Source of the DNA: Oscillospiraceae bacterium
GTDB lineage: Bacteria > Bacillota > Clostridia > Oscillospirales > Oscillospiraceae
NCBI GenBank assembly: GCA_016293865.1
Contig: JAEDDG010000004.1
Coordinates: 22,600 to 86,599, forward strand
Length of the DNA: 64,000 nt
Reading direction: 5' to 3'
Positions 1-8,695 of the stretch are shown in pieces. Both the position numbers and the translations under genes were made by a program. Each line of letters opens with the position of its first letter. The stretch's first letter is position 1. Under the pieces are notes generated by a model. The model did not search any database and had not been told where the DNA came from. It saw only the letters and a list, made by a program, of their open reading frames with translations.

Positions 1-2735
1 CCGTTGGGACGCAGCTTGCCGCAGGGACAGGGGTCGTTGCGGCCGATTTTCTTGCCGGTTTTCACAGGCTGCTTTTTCCCGCCGCCTGCACCTGCGCCGG
101 GCGTGGCGCTGGCAGTTGCCACGCTTTTGCGCTGGATGGGCTGTTCGCGGCGGACGACAACGGTGAACATCCGGCGTGCGACCTCTTCCTTGATGCCGTT
201 GATCATGGCCTCAAACATGTCGAAGCCCTCGCGTTTGTACGCATCCACGGGATTGCTCTGCCCGTAGGCGCGCAGGCCGATGCCCCGGCGCAGCTCCGTC
301 ATGGCATCGATATGATCCATCCAGTATTCATCCACCACGCGCAGGAGAATGACGCGCTCAATTTCACGCATCAGGGGGACCTGTTCGGGCGTCAGGCCGA
401 AGGCCTTTTCACGCTGCGCATAGACGTCAAAGGCCCGTTCTGTCAAAAAGCTGATCAGTTCGTCGGAAGAAATGCCCTTGGGATAATCATTCAGGGCGGG
501 AAGCTGATCCTTATGCAGGAAAAGGGAGAAAAACGGCGCGGCAATGCGCTCCAGTTCCTCCTGACCGGTGACGCGGCCTTCGGCGCCCACACCGGTGTGT
601 ACGGTTGCGGAAATATAATCCGAGATCATGGAGCGGATGTTGCCGGTGATATCCTCGCCGTCCAGAACGCGGCGCCGCTGCTCGTAGATCAGGTTGCGCT
701 GGACGTTCATGACATCGTCATAGTCCAGAACCGTTTTACGGGACTGGAAGTTGCGGCTTTCCACCCGCTTCTGGGCGCTTTCAATGGCGTTGGAGAGAAT
801 TTTCTGGTCAATCGGCGTGTCGTCGTCAATGCCCAGGTTGTCCATCATGCTCATCACGCGCTCAGAACCGAAAAGACGCATGATATCGTCAGTCATAGCC
901 AGATAGAACCGGGTTTCGCCGGGATCGCCCTGGCGGCCGGCGCGGCCGCGCAGCTGGTTGTCAATCCGGCGGGACTCATGGCGCTCCGTACCCAGGATGA
1001 ACAGGCCGCCTGCTGCCCTGACTTTTTCCGCCTCGGCAGCGGTTTCCGCCTTGTGGGCGGCCAGACGATCCCGGAACATGGCCCGGGCGTCCAGAATCTC
1101 CTGATTGTCCGTATCTGCAAAGCCGGTGGCCTCAATGATAATTTCGTCCGGAATCTCGGCCCTGCGCAGATCGTCCTTGGCCATATACTCAGCGTTGCCG
1201 CCCAGCATGATGTCCGTACCGCGTCCGGCCATGTTGGTGGAGATGGTCACCGCGCCGAGCTTGCCGGCCTGCGCCACAATTTCCGCTTCCTTCTCGTGGT
1301 GCTTGGCGTTCAGCACATTGTGCCGGATGCCCTTCTTTTTCAGAAGGGAGGACAGGTATTCGCTCTTTTCAACGGAGACCGTACCCACCAGAACAGGCTG
1401 GCCTTTTTCATGACACGCCTCAATCTGGGCGACGATCGCCCGGTTTTTCCCCGCTTCATTTTTGTAGACCACATCCGGGTGGTCAATTCTGGCCATGGGC
1501 CGGTTCGTGGGAATCTCCACGATATCCAGCTGATAGATGGCGCCGAACTCCTCTTCCTCCGTCACGGCGGTACCGGTCATGCCGGAGAGCTTATCGTACA
1601 GGCGGAAGTAGTTCTGGAAGGTAATGGTGGCCAGCGTCTTGTTCTCCTGTGCGACGGTTACGCCTTCCTTGGCTTCCAGCGCCTGATGCAGGCCTTCGTT
1701 GTAGCGGCGGCCGTACATGATGCGGCCGGTGAACTCGTCCACGATCAGGACGGAGCCGTCCTTGACGATGTAGTCCACGTCTTTTTTCATAATGCCGTGG
1801 GCCTTCAGCGCCTGGTTGATGTGGTGCGTCAGTGTGGCATTTTCCAGATCGGCCAGGTTCTCCAGATTGAAGTAACGCTCGGCCTTTTCAATGCCCCGGG
1901 CAGTCAGCGTGGCGGAGCGGGCTTTTTCGTCGACCACATAGTCGGCGTCCAGATTTTCATCCTCTTCCGCCTTTTCGTCGGTGGAGGCGTAGACAACCTT
2001 CCGCAGGCCGCGCACAAAGGCATCCGCCTGCTGGTAGAGGTCCGTGGATTCGTCGCCGCGGCCGGAGATAATCAGCGGCGTGCGGGCTTCGTCGATGAGA
2101 ATGGAGTCCACCTCGTCCACAATGACGAAGTGATGGCCGCGCTGAACCATGCGGTTTTTGTAAAGAGCCATATTGTCCCGCAGGTAGTCAAAGCCCATTT
2201 CATTGTTTGTGCCGTAGGTGATGTCGGCTGCGTATGCGGCCTTGCGCTCGTCATTTTTCAGGCCGTGGACGATCAGGCCCACGCTCAGGCCCATGAACCT
2301 GTGAACCTTGCCCATCCACTCCGAGTCGCGGCGGGCCAGATAGTCGTTGACAGTGACGATGTGCACGCCCTTGCCCTCCAGCGCGTTCAGATAGGCGGGC
2401 AGCGTGGCCACAAGCGTTTTGCCCTCGCCGGTCTTCATTTCGGCAATGCGCCCCTGGTGCAGGACAATGCCGCCGATCAGCTGTACATAATACGGGCGCA
2501 GGCCCAGAACACGGTCCGCCGCCTCGCGCACGGCGGCAAAGGCCTCCGGCAGAATGTCGTCCAGCGTTTCGCCTTCGGCAAGACGCTTTTTGAACCAGGG
2601 TGTTTTTGCCTTCAGCTCCTCGTCGGACAGCGCGCGGTATTCGTCGGACAGCGCTTCAATTTTATCCGCAATGGGGCGGATTCGCTTCAGTTCACGGTCG
2701 CTGTGCGTACCGAACAGTTTTGAAAAAATGCTCAT
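1..2735 (-). CDS. secA: SecA preprotein translocase ATPase (C-terminus cut by window edge)
   Basis: ATPase motor that drives unfolded preproteins through SecYEG at the membrane. About 911 codons are visible from the ATG at 2735. MKTGEGKT (Walker A) is at residues 100-107, VDEVDS (DEAD-box Walker B) near 206, followed by the preprotein crosslinking region, the second helicase domain (STNMAGRGTDI, QLRGRAGRQGDPG) and the wing/scaffold region. The last visible residues form the Cys-rich SEC-C zinc motif (CPCG), so only a few C-terminal residues are lost beyond the left edge. The ribosome site is weak (AAGG). The gene is monocistronic as far as seen, with a leader of about 160 nt. Identity is certain from the sequence. 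Confidence 0.98.
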   Translation of the reverse strand, partial: MSIFSKLFGTHSDRELKRIRPIADKIEALSDEYRALSDEELKAKTPWFKKRLAEGETLDDILPEAFAAVREAADRVLGLRPYYVQLIGGIVLHQGRIAEMKTGEGKTLVATLPAYLNALEGKGVHIVTVNDYLARRDSEWMGKVHRFMGLSVGLIVHGLKNDERKAAYAADITYGTNNEMGFDYLRDNMALYKNRMVQRGHHFVIVDEVDSILIDEARTPLIISGRGDESTDLYQQADAFVRGLRKVVYASTDEKAEEDENLDADYVVDEKARSATLTARGIEKAERYFNLENLADLENATLTHHINQALKAHGIMKKDVDYIVKDGSVLIVDEFTGRIMYGRRYNEGLHQALEAKEGVTVAQENKTLATITFQNYFRLYDKLSGMTGTAVTEEEEFGAIYQLDIVEIPTNRPMARIDHPDVVYKNEAGKNRAIVAQIEACHEKGQPVLVGTVSVEKSEYLSSLLKKKGIRHNVLNAKHHEKEAEIVAQAGKLGAVTISTNMAGRGTDIMLGGNAEYMAKDDLRRAEIPDEIIIEATGFADTDNQEILDARAMFRDRLAAHKAETAAEAEKVRAAGGLFILGTERHESRRIDNQLRGRAGRQGDPGETRFYLAMTDDIMRLFGSERVMSMMDNLGIDDDTPIDQKILSNAIESAQKRVESRNFQSRKTVLDYDDVMNVQRNLIYEQRRRVLDGEDITGNIRSMISDYISATVHTGVGAEGRVTGQEELERIAAPFFSLFLHKDQLPALNDYPKGISSDELISFLTERAFDVYAQREKAFGLTPEQVPLMREIERVILLRVVDEYWMDHIDAMTELRRGIGLRAYGQSNPVDAYKREGFDMFEAMINGIKEEVARRMFTVVVRREQPIQRKSVATASATPGAGAGGGKKQPVKTGKKIGRNDPCPCGKLRPN

Positions 2736-2902
2736 GTGAATTCAGTACCTTTCAATCGCGGAAGCGCGCCGCCTGGGCGGACATGCCTCCTGAAATCGCC
2801 GGCCTGCGGCGGCCGTCCGCGGATCGCCGGCGGACTGGCAGAGCCGGGCAGACAGGCGGTGAAACCTGTTTGCTGAGTGGAGAATAAAATTGCTCAGTCA
2901 AT

Positions 2903-2911
2903 AGTATACCA
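2903..2911 (-). promoter_or_regulatory. extended -10 promoter for secA
   Basis: On the minus strand the sequence TGG-TATACT forms an extended -10. No good -35 hexamer lies 17 bp upstream (an A/T run instead). It would start a leader of roughly 160 nt before the secA ATG. Confidence 0.45.
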
Positions 2912-2990
2912 TGTTTTTATCAGGGAAAAAAGGGGAAAGCTTAAAATACTTGCGTCTGCAGGGATATTTGGGAACAACTGCAGATATGAA

Positions 2991-3018
2991 CAAGCCCCGC
3001 GCTGCGGCGCGGGGCTTG
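2991..3018 (-). terminator. intrinsic hairpin downstream of deoC
   Basis: Perfect 12-bp GC-rich stem (2991-3002 with 3007-3018) and a 4-nt loop. It lies about 75 nt past the deoC stop. Only TTCATAT follows on the minus strand, so the U-tract is poor. Confidence 0.6.
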
Positions 3019-3092
3019 CGTTTCGGAAACAGAGGAAGCGGGCTGCGGCGTTCCGGCAGGGAACCGGCGCAGCCGGCGGAAATAACGGGCTG

Positions 3093-3773
3093 TCAGCAGG
3101 TAGCGCCTTCGGACGGCTGGCTTTCCAGCGCCTTGACAGCCCGGACGATGCGGCTTGTTCCGAGGCGGTCCGCTCCGGCGGCAAGGAAAGCGGCGGCATC
3201 CTCAAGGCCGGAAATCCCGCCGGCCGCCTTGATTTTCACATGCGGCTGCACATGGGCCCTGAAGAGCCGGATGTCTTCCAGCGTGGCGCCGGCGCCGCCG
3301 AAGCCGGTGGAGGTCTTGATGAAATCCGCACCGGAGGCGGAGACAATTTCACACATTCTGATTTTTTCTTCGTCGGTCAGCATGCACGTTTCGATGATCA
3401 CCTTCAGAATCCGGCCGCTGCAGGCGGCCTTGACAGCCCTGATCTCGTCCAGCAGGTCGTCCCAGCGGCAGTCCTTGACCCAGCCGATGTTGATGACCAT
3501 ATCCACCTCGTCCGCGCCGTTTTTGACGGCGTCGGCCGCCATGAAGCATTTAGCGGCAGTGGTGTCATACCCGTTGGGAAAGCCGATCACCGTACAGACC
3601 GGCAGTCTGCCGGCCAGATAAGCACTGGCCTGTCTGACATAGCTTGCCGGTATGCATACAGACGCGACGCCGTACCGGACGCCGTCGTCACAAAGCGCAC
3701 GGATCTGTGCCCAGGCGGCGGTCTGCGCCAGAAGCGTATGATCCACAGCGGCGAGAATTTCCCGTGTCTCCAT
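3093..3773 (-). CDS. deoC: Deoxyribose-phosphate aldolase
   Basis: Class I aldolase that splits 2-deoxyribose-5-phosphate into acetaldehyde and glyceraldehyde-3-phosphate in deoxynucleoside catabolism. The protein has 226 residues, normal for the family. K153 in FIKTSTGF is the Schiff-base lysine, K182 in KIKAAGG and D91 (ADEVDMV) complete the active site. The start METREIL at 3773 was chosen because GGAGG lies 8 nt upstream; an in-frame ATG at 3788 lacks a site. It is a single gene with its own promoter and terminator; no other deo genes adjoin it, although a purine nucleoside phosphorylase is encoded 6.6 kb away. Confidence 0.96.
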   Translation of the reverse strand: METREILAAVDHTLLAQTAAWAQIRALCDDGVRYGVASVCIPASYVRQASAYLAGRLPVCTVIGFPNGYDTTAAKCFMAADAVKNGADEVDMVINIGWVKDCRWDDLLDEIRAVKAACSGRILKVIIETCMLTDEEKIRMCEIVSASGADFIKTSTGFGGAGATLEDIRLFRAHVQPHVKIKAAGGISGLEDAAAFLAAGADRLGTSRIVRAVKALESQPSEGATC

Positions 3774-3804
3774 AAACTGTGCCTCCATTGAATTGAATGG
3801 AATC

Positions 3805-3833
3805 AGTATAATTCCAGGCTTCGGAAAAGTCAA
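3805..3833 (-). promoter_or_regulatory. SigA-type promoter of deoC
   Basis: Minus-strand TTGACT (3828-3833), 17-bp spacer, TATACT (3805-3810), ending 31 bp before the deoC ATG. Confidence 0.75.
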
Positions 3834-3915
3834 TTTTTCCATGCTGCCGCATGTCAGGGAAATCCGGGGAAACAGGCATGCCGGCCCGCGTCCCCGGATC
3901 AATAAGGAGGCAGAT

Positions 3916-5703
3916 TCAGTTCAGAATATCCAGTTCCCTGAGGCACGCATAGGTATGGACCGAGGAGGAGAGAACGTACGTATAGAATTCATCGGATTCG
4001 TGTTTTTTTGTCTGTTCATTGTAACGGGACAGAGCGATGCTGATTTCGCAGCCGTCTTCAAGGATTTCCTTGTCGTATTGTGTGCCCTGCCAAAGCCACA
4101 CCCGCCCGATATCGCCGGCGCTCATGTCCTTCAGTACTCCGTTTTGGTAGATGTATTCTGCCTGCTCCGGCGTCAGGTTGATGTAGCCGATGTCATCGGT
4201 GGAAAGATAGAGATATGCGGATTCGATATTTTCCTGCACAACGGGGATGGCCGAAGCCTTGCGCTCGGCAATGGCTTCCGTGCAGTTGATGATGCCGTCC
4301 ACGGCGGAACCTATGGAGTGTTTGTCGTTCAGCGCATCGTCCGACAGCAGATACGTATAGGAACGGCTGAACTGGAAGCCGCTTTTCAGTTCATAACAGA
4401 TGGAAATCCTGTAATAGCCATAGTTTGCTGACAGGTCCGGAGAGGTCTCTCCCTCGCGGTTGATCAGACGCCGGTGCAGCGCCTGCACGGCTTCGATACT
4501 CTCCTGCTCATCAAGCTCCACATATTCGCCCACCGTGGAAACGTAAACGGACTGTACTTTGTCTGCGGCGGGCACACGGCCGGCAACGCCGAAGGCGTCC
4601 GTGGCGCAGACGGTGATGAACAGAATCACCACGGCGCTGACAGCTGTGTAGCCCTGCCAGGCGCCGAAAACACGGAAGGTTTTCTGAATCAGCATTTCCG
4701 ATCCGAAATAGCCGACGAATCCCCAGAACAGCATCAGAATCAGCGTGGCCGGAACGCTGTCGGAAACGCTGAGCAGATTGCCCAGCGCCACAGCGCCCAC
4801 CAGCGCGCAGCCGAAAGCCATGCAGTATTTGAAGACAGGCTTCAGAAAATCAATCGAGACGATGTCGCCGGCAGTTTCCATCCTGCGGCGCTTGTACAGC
4901 AGCACCGCCAGGAAAAGGAATACAGCGCTCAGCGCAGCATAGAGGAAGAGGTATGACCAGCCGTTATAGACAAGTCCGTATGCGGGGGTGGTGCCGACCT
5001 CCGCCACGCCGGGAGTGTCCGGAAAATTGCTGTATATGCTGGTCGAGGTCGCCAGCATCAGCGGCGGCGAGAGAAATTTGGTTACGACTCCGCCGATATC
5101 CAGTCCGAAAATCATGTTCCGGCACAGCTCCTTGGCCAGCACCTCCACTGCCGGGCAGACAGAATTGAAAATTGCGAAAACGGCCGGAAGCGCCAGAATA
5201 TTGCCGGTCAGCATGGCGCAGAAGGCGGCGAACGTATAGAAAATAAAGTCCATCAGCGTGACAATCGCCAGCCACTGGGCGGCTGCGCCCAGACAGACCG
5301 GGCCGAAAGCGATGCACGGAAGGGCGGCCAGCAGGAAAACAATCAGGTTTGCTGCGGTCAGCCAGAACAGTCCGGCCAGATAGTGGGCAAAAAACTGTGC
5401 CGTGCGCCGGATCGGCAGGCTGGCCTCCGCATTGGCGCTGCGGGAGCTGTACAGGTAGGAAAAAACGGCCATGGCGGAGATGATGCCGAAGGCGAACGCC
5501 AGCCAAATGCCGGGCATCAGTGCCCTGCGCAGAAAGTCAGAGGCGATTAAGGTTGTAAATCCCGTACTGCTGTTTACGTCAGAAACCATGGAAATCGGGC
5601 CGAGAAACAGCCAGATCAGCAGATATGCTGCCCAGACGGGCCAGAAACGCCGGACGTCTTTCCAGAAAAGCGTTTTTTCAGATGACCAGGTCTTTAACTG
5701 CAT
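3916..5703 (-). CDS. ABC transporter permease with large C-terminal extracytoplasmic domain
   Basis: Membrane subunit of the ABC system encoded just upstream; the two genes overlap by 26 nt. The protein has 595 residues with about nine hydrophobic segments between residues 15 and 370, including an internal SLPIRRTAQFFAHYLAG stretch typical of ABC-2 permeases. After the last segment comes a soluble tail of about 220 residues (375-595), rich in Tyr, Glu and Asp, with no motif I recognise. Gene order GntR-ATPase-permease resembles the YtrA-type antibiotic-responsive transporters of Firmicutes. The substrate is unknown; export or defence against a cell-wall agent is inference from that order. Confidence 0.82.
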   Translation of the reverse strand: MQLKTWSSEKTLFWKDVRRFWPVWAAYLLIWLFLGPISMVSDVNSSTGFTTLIASDFLRRALMPGIWLAFAFGIISAMAVFSYLYSSRSANAEASLPIRRTAQFFAHYLAGLFWLTAANLIVFLLAALPCIAFGPVCLGAAAQWLAIVTLMDFIFYTFAAFCAMLTGNILALPAVFAIFNSVCPAVEVLAKELCRNMIFGLDIGGVVTKFLSPPLMLATSTSIYSNFPDTPGVAEVGTTPAYGLVYNGWSYLFLYAALSAVFLFLAVLLYKRRRMETAGDIVSIDFLKPVFKYCMAFGCALVGAVALGNLLSVSDSVPATLILMLFWGFVGYFGSEMLIQKTFRVFGAWQGYTAVSAVVILFITVCATDAFGVAGRVPAADKVQSVYVSTVGEYVELDEQESIEAVQALHRRLINREGETSPDLSANYGYYRISICYELKSGFQFSRSYTYLLSDDALNDKHSIGSAVDGIINCTEAIAERKASAIPVVQENIESAYLYLSTDDIGYINLTPEQAEYIYQNGVLKDMSAGDIGRVWLWQGTQYDKEILEDGCEISIALSRYNEQTKKHESDEFYTYVLSSSVHTYACLRELDILN

Positions 5704-6571
5704 AGTCTTCGCCTCCCATTTCGTAAATAAACACTTCTTCCAGCGTCAGAGGGACAATATCGTAGAAAATCGGATTTGCCGCTGCGAAAACGGCGCCGAC
5801 CACGTCGGCGCTGCCGCGGATGATGGCGGTCTGAATCCGCCCCACGGCGGAGAGATGAAGAACCTTCAGATCCGGCGGAAGCGTCCAGTCATCGGCCGGG
5901 ACAAACTGCACCTTGACAGTGCCGCCCTGCAGTTCCTCCAGGGAGCGCTCCAGCACGGTTTTGCCGTGGTGAATGATGCCCACATGGTCGCACACATCCT
6001 CCAGTTCCCGCAGGTTATGGGAGGAAACCAGCACCGTGGTGCCGCGTTCTTCCACATCGCCCATGATCAGGCCCCAGACCTGCCGGCGCATGACCGGGTC
6101 GAGCCCGTCCACAGGTTCGTCCAGAATCAGAATGTCCGGACTGGTGCACAGCGCCAGCCAGAAGGCCGCCTGCTTCTGCATGCCTTTTGACATGCGGCGG
6201 ATGGTCTGCCGGTCGCTGATGGCGAATGCGTCTTTCAGCTTCTGGTAGCGGGCCATATCAAATTTCGGATAAATGCCCCGGTAGTAATGCATCATGTCGC
6301 ACACGCGGGCCTGCGGAAAATAGAAGAGATCGTCCGGAATCCAGGCAATGCGGCTTTTGATCTGCGGGTTTTCAAAAACCGGCTGGCCGTCAATAAGAAT
6401 CTGTCCGGAATCCTGCCGGTAAGCGCCGGTTAGGTGGCGGATCAGAGTGGATTTGCCGGCACCGTTGGGGCCTACAAGCCCGTAAACCGCGCCGTCCGGC
6501 ACGTGAACATTTACATTGTCCAGCGCGGCAAAGCTGCCGAAACGCTTGGTCACGTCCATTACGTCAATCAT
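5678..6571 (-). CDS. ABC transporter ATP-binding protein
   Basis: Cytoplasmic nucleotide-binding subunit, 297 residues. Walker A GPNGAGKST is at 34-42, the signature MSKGMQKQ near 127-134 (a degenerate LSGGQ, common in this ABC-2 subclass) and Walker B ILILDEP at 147-153, followed by an H-loop SSHN. The C-terminal 80 residues form the accessory domain seen in YtrB/CcmA-like ATPases. The start at 6571 was chosen because GGAG lies 9 nt upstream; longer in-frame starts have no site. The gene overlaps the regulator upstream by 8 nt and the permease downstream by 26 nt, indicating translational coupling. Confidence 0.92.
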   Translation of the reverse strand: MIDVMDVTKRFGSFAALDNVNVHVPDGAVYGLVGPNGAGKSTLIRHLTGAYRQDSGQILIDGQPVFENPQIKSRIAWIPDDLFYFPQARVCDMMHYYRGIYPKFDMARYQKLKDAFAISDRQTIRRMSKGMQKQAAFWLALCTSPDILILDEPVDGLDPVMRRQVWGLIMGDVEERGTTVLVSSHNLRELEDVCDHVGIIHHGKTVLERSLEELQGGTVKVQFVPADDWTLPPDLKVLHLSAVGRIQTAIIRGSADVVGAVFAAANPIFYDIVPLTLEEVFIYEMGGEDYAVKDLVI

Positions 6572-6938
6572 CGCTTTTCTCTCCTTCCGTAATCCTGGCG
6601 CGCAGCATGCTGCCGCTGACACCCAGGTATTTCAGTTCCTTGACCGCGTCGTCAAACTGTTTGAGAAGCTCTGCGCGGCGCGCACTGTGAATGTCCCCGC
6701 TGCCGCCGGCGAAGGAGCCCTTGCCGGGGACAGAGTAAATATAGCCTTCACTCTCCAGTTCGCGGTAGGCACGCTGGATCGTGTTCGGATTGATGGCCAG
6801 CTGTACGGCCAGCTCCCGTACGCTGGGCAGCCGCTCGTCCCGGGCAAGCGCGCCGGAAACCAGCAGCGCCCGGATGCCGTCTTTGATCTGCTCGTAAATC
6901 GGACGCGGATCGCGGTAATTCAATTGCAGCAAGCGCAC
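6564..6938 (-). CDS. GntR/YtrA-family transcriptional regulator
   Basis: Short GntR-type regulator of 124 residues: a winged helix-turn-helix at about residues 10-78 (PIYEQIKDGI, LPSVRELAVQLAINPNTIQRAYREL) and a short C-terminal dimerisation helix, without an effector domain, which is the YtrA subfamily layout. It heads the ABC operon, and a palindrome overlaps the operon promoter, so autorepression is likely (inference). The start is GTG at 6938, only 2 nt after GGGAG; TTG two codons later would be better spaced (8 nt), so the start is uncertain by two residues. Confidence 0.9.
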   Translation of the reverse strand: MRLLQLNYRDPRPIYEQIKDGIRALLVSGALARDERLPSVRELAVQLAINPNTIQRAYRELESEGYIYSVPGKGSFAGGSGDIHSARRAELLKQFDDAVKELKYLGVSGSMLRARITEGEKSDD

Positions 6939-6950
6939 ATCTCCCTTCTG

Positions 6951-6985
6951 TATTTACTGTATTAACTGTTTTAGTACAGTAAATA
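6951..6985. promoter_or_regulatory. 11-bp inverted repeat, probable GntR/YtrA operator
   Basis: Arms TATTTACTGTA (6951-6961) and TACAGTAAATA (6975-6985) are perfect inverted copies with a 13-bp spacer. The right arm overlaps the -10 box of the operon promoter. Confidence 0.7.
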
Positions 6986-7010
6986 TACAGCGCCGGATAC
7001 AGAATGTCAA
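6982..7010 (-). promoter_or_regulatory. SigA promoter of the GntR-ABC operon
   Basis: Minus-strand TTGACA (7005-7010), 17-bp spacer, TATATT (6982-6987). The operator palindrome begins inside the -10 box. Confidence 0.85.
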
Positions 7011-7089
7011 GTGTTCTGGAAAAATTTTTGCGGTTGTTTTCCGGCGGCACAGGAAAAGCTATACATATCTTTTTCCGGAGGTTTAAATA

Positions 7090-7437
7090 ATGAAAAAAAG
7101 ACTGATCGTTCTGCTTTGCGCCGCTGCCGCGGTCTGGCTTCTGGCGGCGCCGGTGCTGGCTGCCGGCGATGCCGGGCCGGAGGCGGCTCAGGCAAGGTTT
7201 GAAGCGCTGACCGGGCAGGAGAAAGAGGAAATCTTCCGGCTCGGCGATCAGATTGCGGAGATGCTGGGAAAGCTGTATAAGAAGTATGAACAGCTGGGCG
7301 TACTGGACACGGAGACGGCCGGGATGCTCTCAGCCATGTCCGCCGGCGCTGCAGAACGCTGCAGGGCAGACGGCCGGGCGCCGGGGCTTCTGCCGCCGCC
7401 GCCCCTGCAGGGCGCCGCGGTACCCAGGGAACGGTAA
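7090..7437 (+). CDS. Small exported protein of unknown function
   Basis: A 115-residue protein starting MKKRLIVLL, with a clear signal peptide and probable cleavage after APVLAA (residue 25). The mature part is short: a charged helical stretch (about residues 30-75, QEKEEIFRLGDQIAEMLG) then an Ala/Pro-rich tail (LLPPPPLQGAAVP). GGAGG lies 9 nt before the ATG. A strong terminator follows, so it is probably transcribed alone. I recognise no family. Confidence 0.65.
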   Translation: MKKRLIVLLCAAAAVWLLAAPVLAAGDAGPEAAQARFEALTGQEKEEIFRLGDQIAEMLGKLYKKYEQLGVLDTETAGMLSAMSAGAAERCRADGRAPGLLPPPPLQGAAVPRER

Positions 7438-7447
7438 ACCGACGCAG

Positions 7448-7494
7448 ACGGCCGCCCGCAGATTGTTCTGCGGGCGGCCGTGTCCGTTTTTTTC
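7448..7494 (+). terminator. Rho-independent terminator
   Basis: Perfect 14-bp stem (7448-7461 with 7468-7481), 6-nt loop, then GTCCG and seven T. Confidence 0.9.
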
Positions 7495-7525
7495 AGTTGA
7501 AATGCGGGAGGTTTTCCCGCGGCGT

Positions 7526-8509
7526 TTACAGGTCGATCATCCGCCGCTGGCGGTTGGATTCATACAGGGCGGAGGCCAGGCGGAGATCCGCGAGCGCGTT
7601 TTCACCGGTGCAGACGCCTTTGCAGGCGCCTTCCCTGCAGTACTGCGCGAACATGCCCAGCTGGCGCTTGAAGGAATTGTTGCGCTCGTGGTCGTCAGCC
7701 AGCTCATAGGTTTCGGTGCTGCCGTCATAGAAAGAGACGGAAAGGCTACCTTTGTAGAAAAACTCAATCACGCCTTTTTCACCGATAATGGACACATAGT
7801 TGCGGTTTTTCCCAGTCCACTGGACGTAGTCCCAGTGATAGTTCACCGTCAGGCCGTCGTAGTCCACAATGCCCTCGGCGCTGTCGTCGCAGGTGGCCAG
7901 ATACGGCAGACGCGAATCCACCCGGGCAAAGCAGGATCTGGCCGGGCCGAAAAAGTAGCCGCAGAAGTCAAGCTGGTGGGTATAGTCGTACATGACGCCG
8001 CCGCCGGTTTCGTATTTGGCGCGGAAGGGAGTCCTGGCGCAGGTCAGTGTTTCAGGCGCGTCAAGCACCACGCGGGCGGAGACAATTTTGCCCAGACGGC
8101 CGGAATCCAGAAGCTCCTTGACCTTCTGAACGCCCAGCGTGGCCCGGAGCGTATAGCCGACCATCAGTTTTCGTCCGCTTTCCCGCGCCGCGGCGACCAT
8201 GGCGGACGCATCCTCCAGGCTGGTGGCGATTGGTTTTTCGCACAGCACGTCCATGCCGGCCTTCAGCGCGGCGATTGTGGGCGCGGCATGCAGGTGGTTC
8301 GGCGTGCAGACGATGGCCGCGTCCGCGCCGCTGCGGCGGATGGCGGTGTCCATATCGGTGTATGTCTCCTGAATGCCCAGCTCGCCGGCGATGCGCTGGA
8401 GACTGGCCGGAATGGCGTCGCACAGGGCAATTTCGTAATCTCCCAGCTCAGAGGCAACTCTGGCGTGCCGGCAGCCGATGGAGCCGCAGCCGATGATCAG
8501 CAATTTCAT
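7526..8509 (-). CDS. Gfo/Idh/MocA-family oxidoreductase
   Basis: NAD(P)-dependent dehydrogenase of 327 residues. The Rossmann motif GCGSIGCRH is near the N-terminus, the signature CEKPIAT holds the catalytic-region lysine, and the C-terminal alpha/beta domain carries YDYTHQLDF. The substrate is probably a sugar, inositol or related polyol; the sequence does not say which. The start at 8509 follows GGAGG by 7 nt; a longer in-frame extension is unsupported. It is divergent from lysS and stands alone. A second family member is at 47673-48818 and is not obviously a recent duplicate. Confidence 0.9.
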   Translation of the reverse strand: MKLLIIGCGSIGCRHARVASELGDYEIALCDAIPASLQRIAGELGIQETYTDMDTAIRRSGADAAIVCTPNHLHAAPTIAALKAGMDVLCEKPIATSLEDASAMVAAARESGRKLMVGYTLRATLGVQKVKELLDSGRLGKIVSARVVLDAPETLTCARTPFRAKYETGGGVMYDYTHQLDFCGYFFGPARSCFARVDSRLPYLATCDDSAEGIVDYDGLTVNYHWDYVQWTGKNRNYVSIIGEKGVIEFFYKGSLSVSFYDGSTETYELADDHERNNSFKRQLGMFAQYCREGACKGVCTGENALADLRLASALYESNRQRRMIDL

Positions 8510-8622
8510 GGCAGACCTCCTGATGTTCTGTTTGAGATTTGGATTCAGCGGTTGTTCCAGGCAAAACGTATCACATGCCGCAGAATTTGTAAAGGTTGTT
8601 CTGCCGGAGTGCGACAAAAAAC

Positions 8623-8651
8623 TTGCCTGCCTGACGGGACAATGGTATAAT
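8623..8651 (+). promoter_or_regulatory. SigA promoter of lysS
   Basis: TTGCCT (8623-8628), 17-bp spacer, perfect TATAAT (8646-8651), preceded by TGG (extended -10). Confidence 0.8.
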
Positions 8652-8695
8652 CGTTCTGATCTATATTATTTGGTTGATTCAGGAGCGTGAAAGCA

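Noticed and set aside
312..2723. 803-codon open frame on the plus strand
   Set aside because: Fully antisense to secA. It is a by-product of GC-rich codon bias and matches no family.
2752..2784. 11-codon frame in the secA leader (minus strand)
   Set aside because: Its GGAGG lies 1 nt before the ATG, too close to be used; no arrest-peptide features.
3862..3899. 9-bp inverted repeat after the ABC permease gene
   Set aside because: Loop of 20 nt and only TTTCCC after it; too weak to call.
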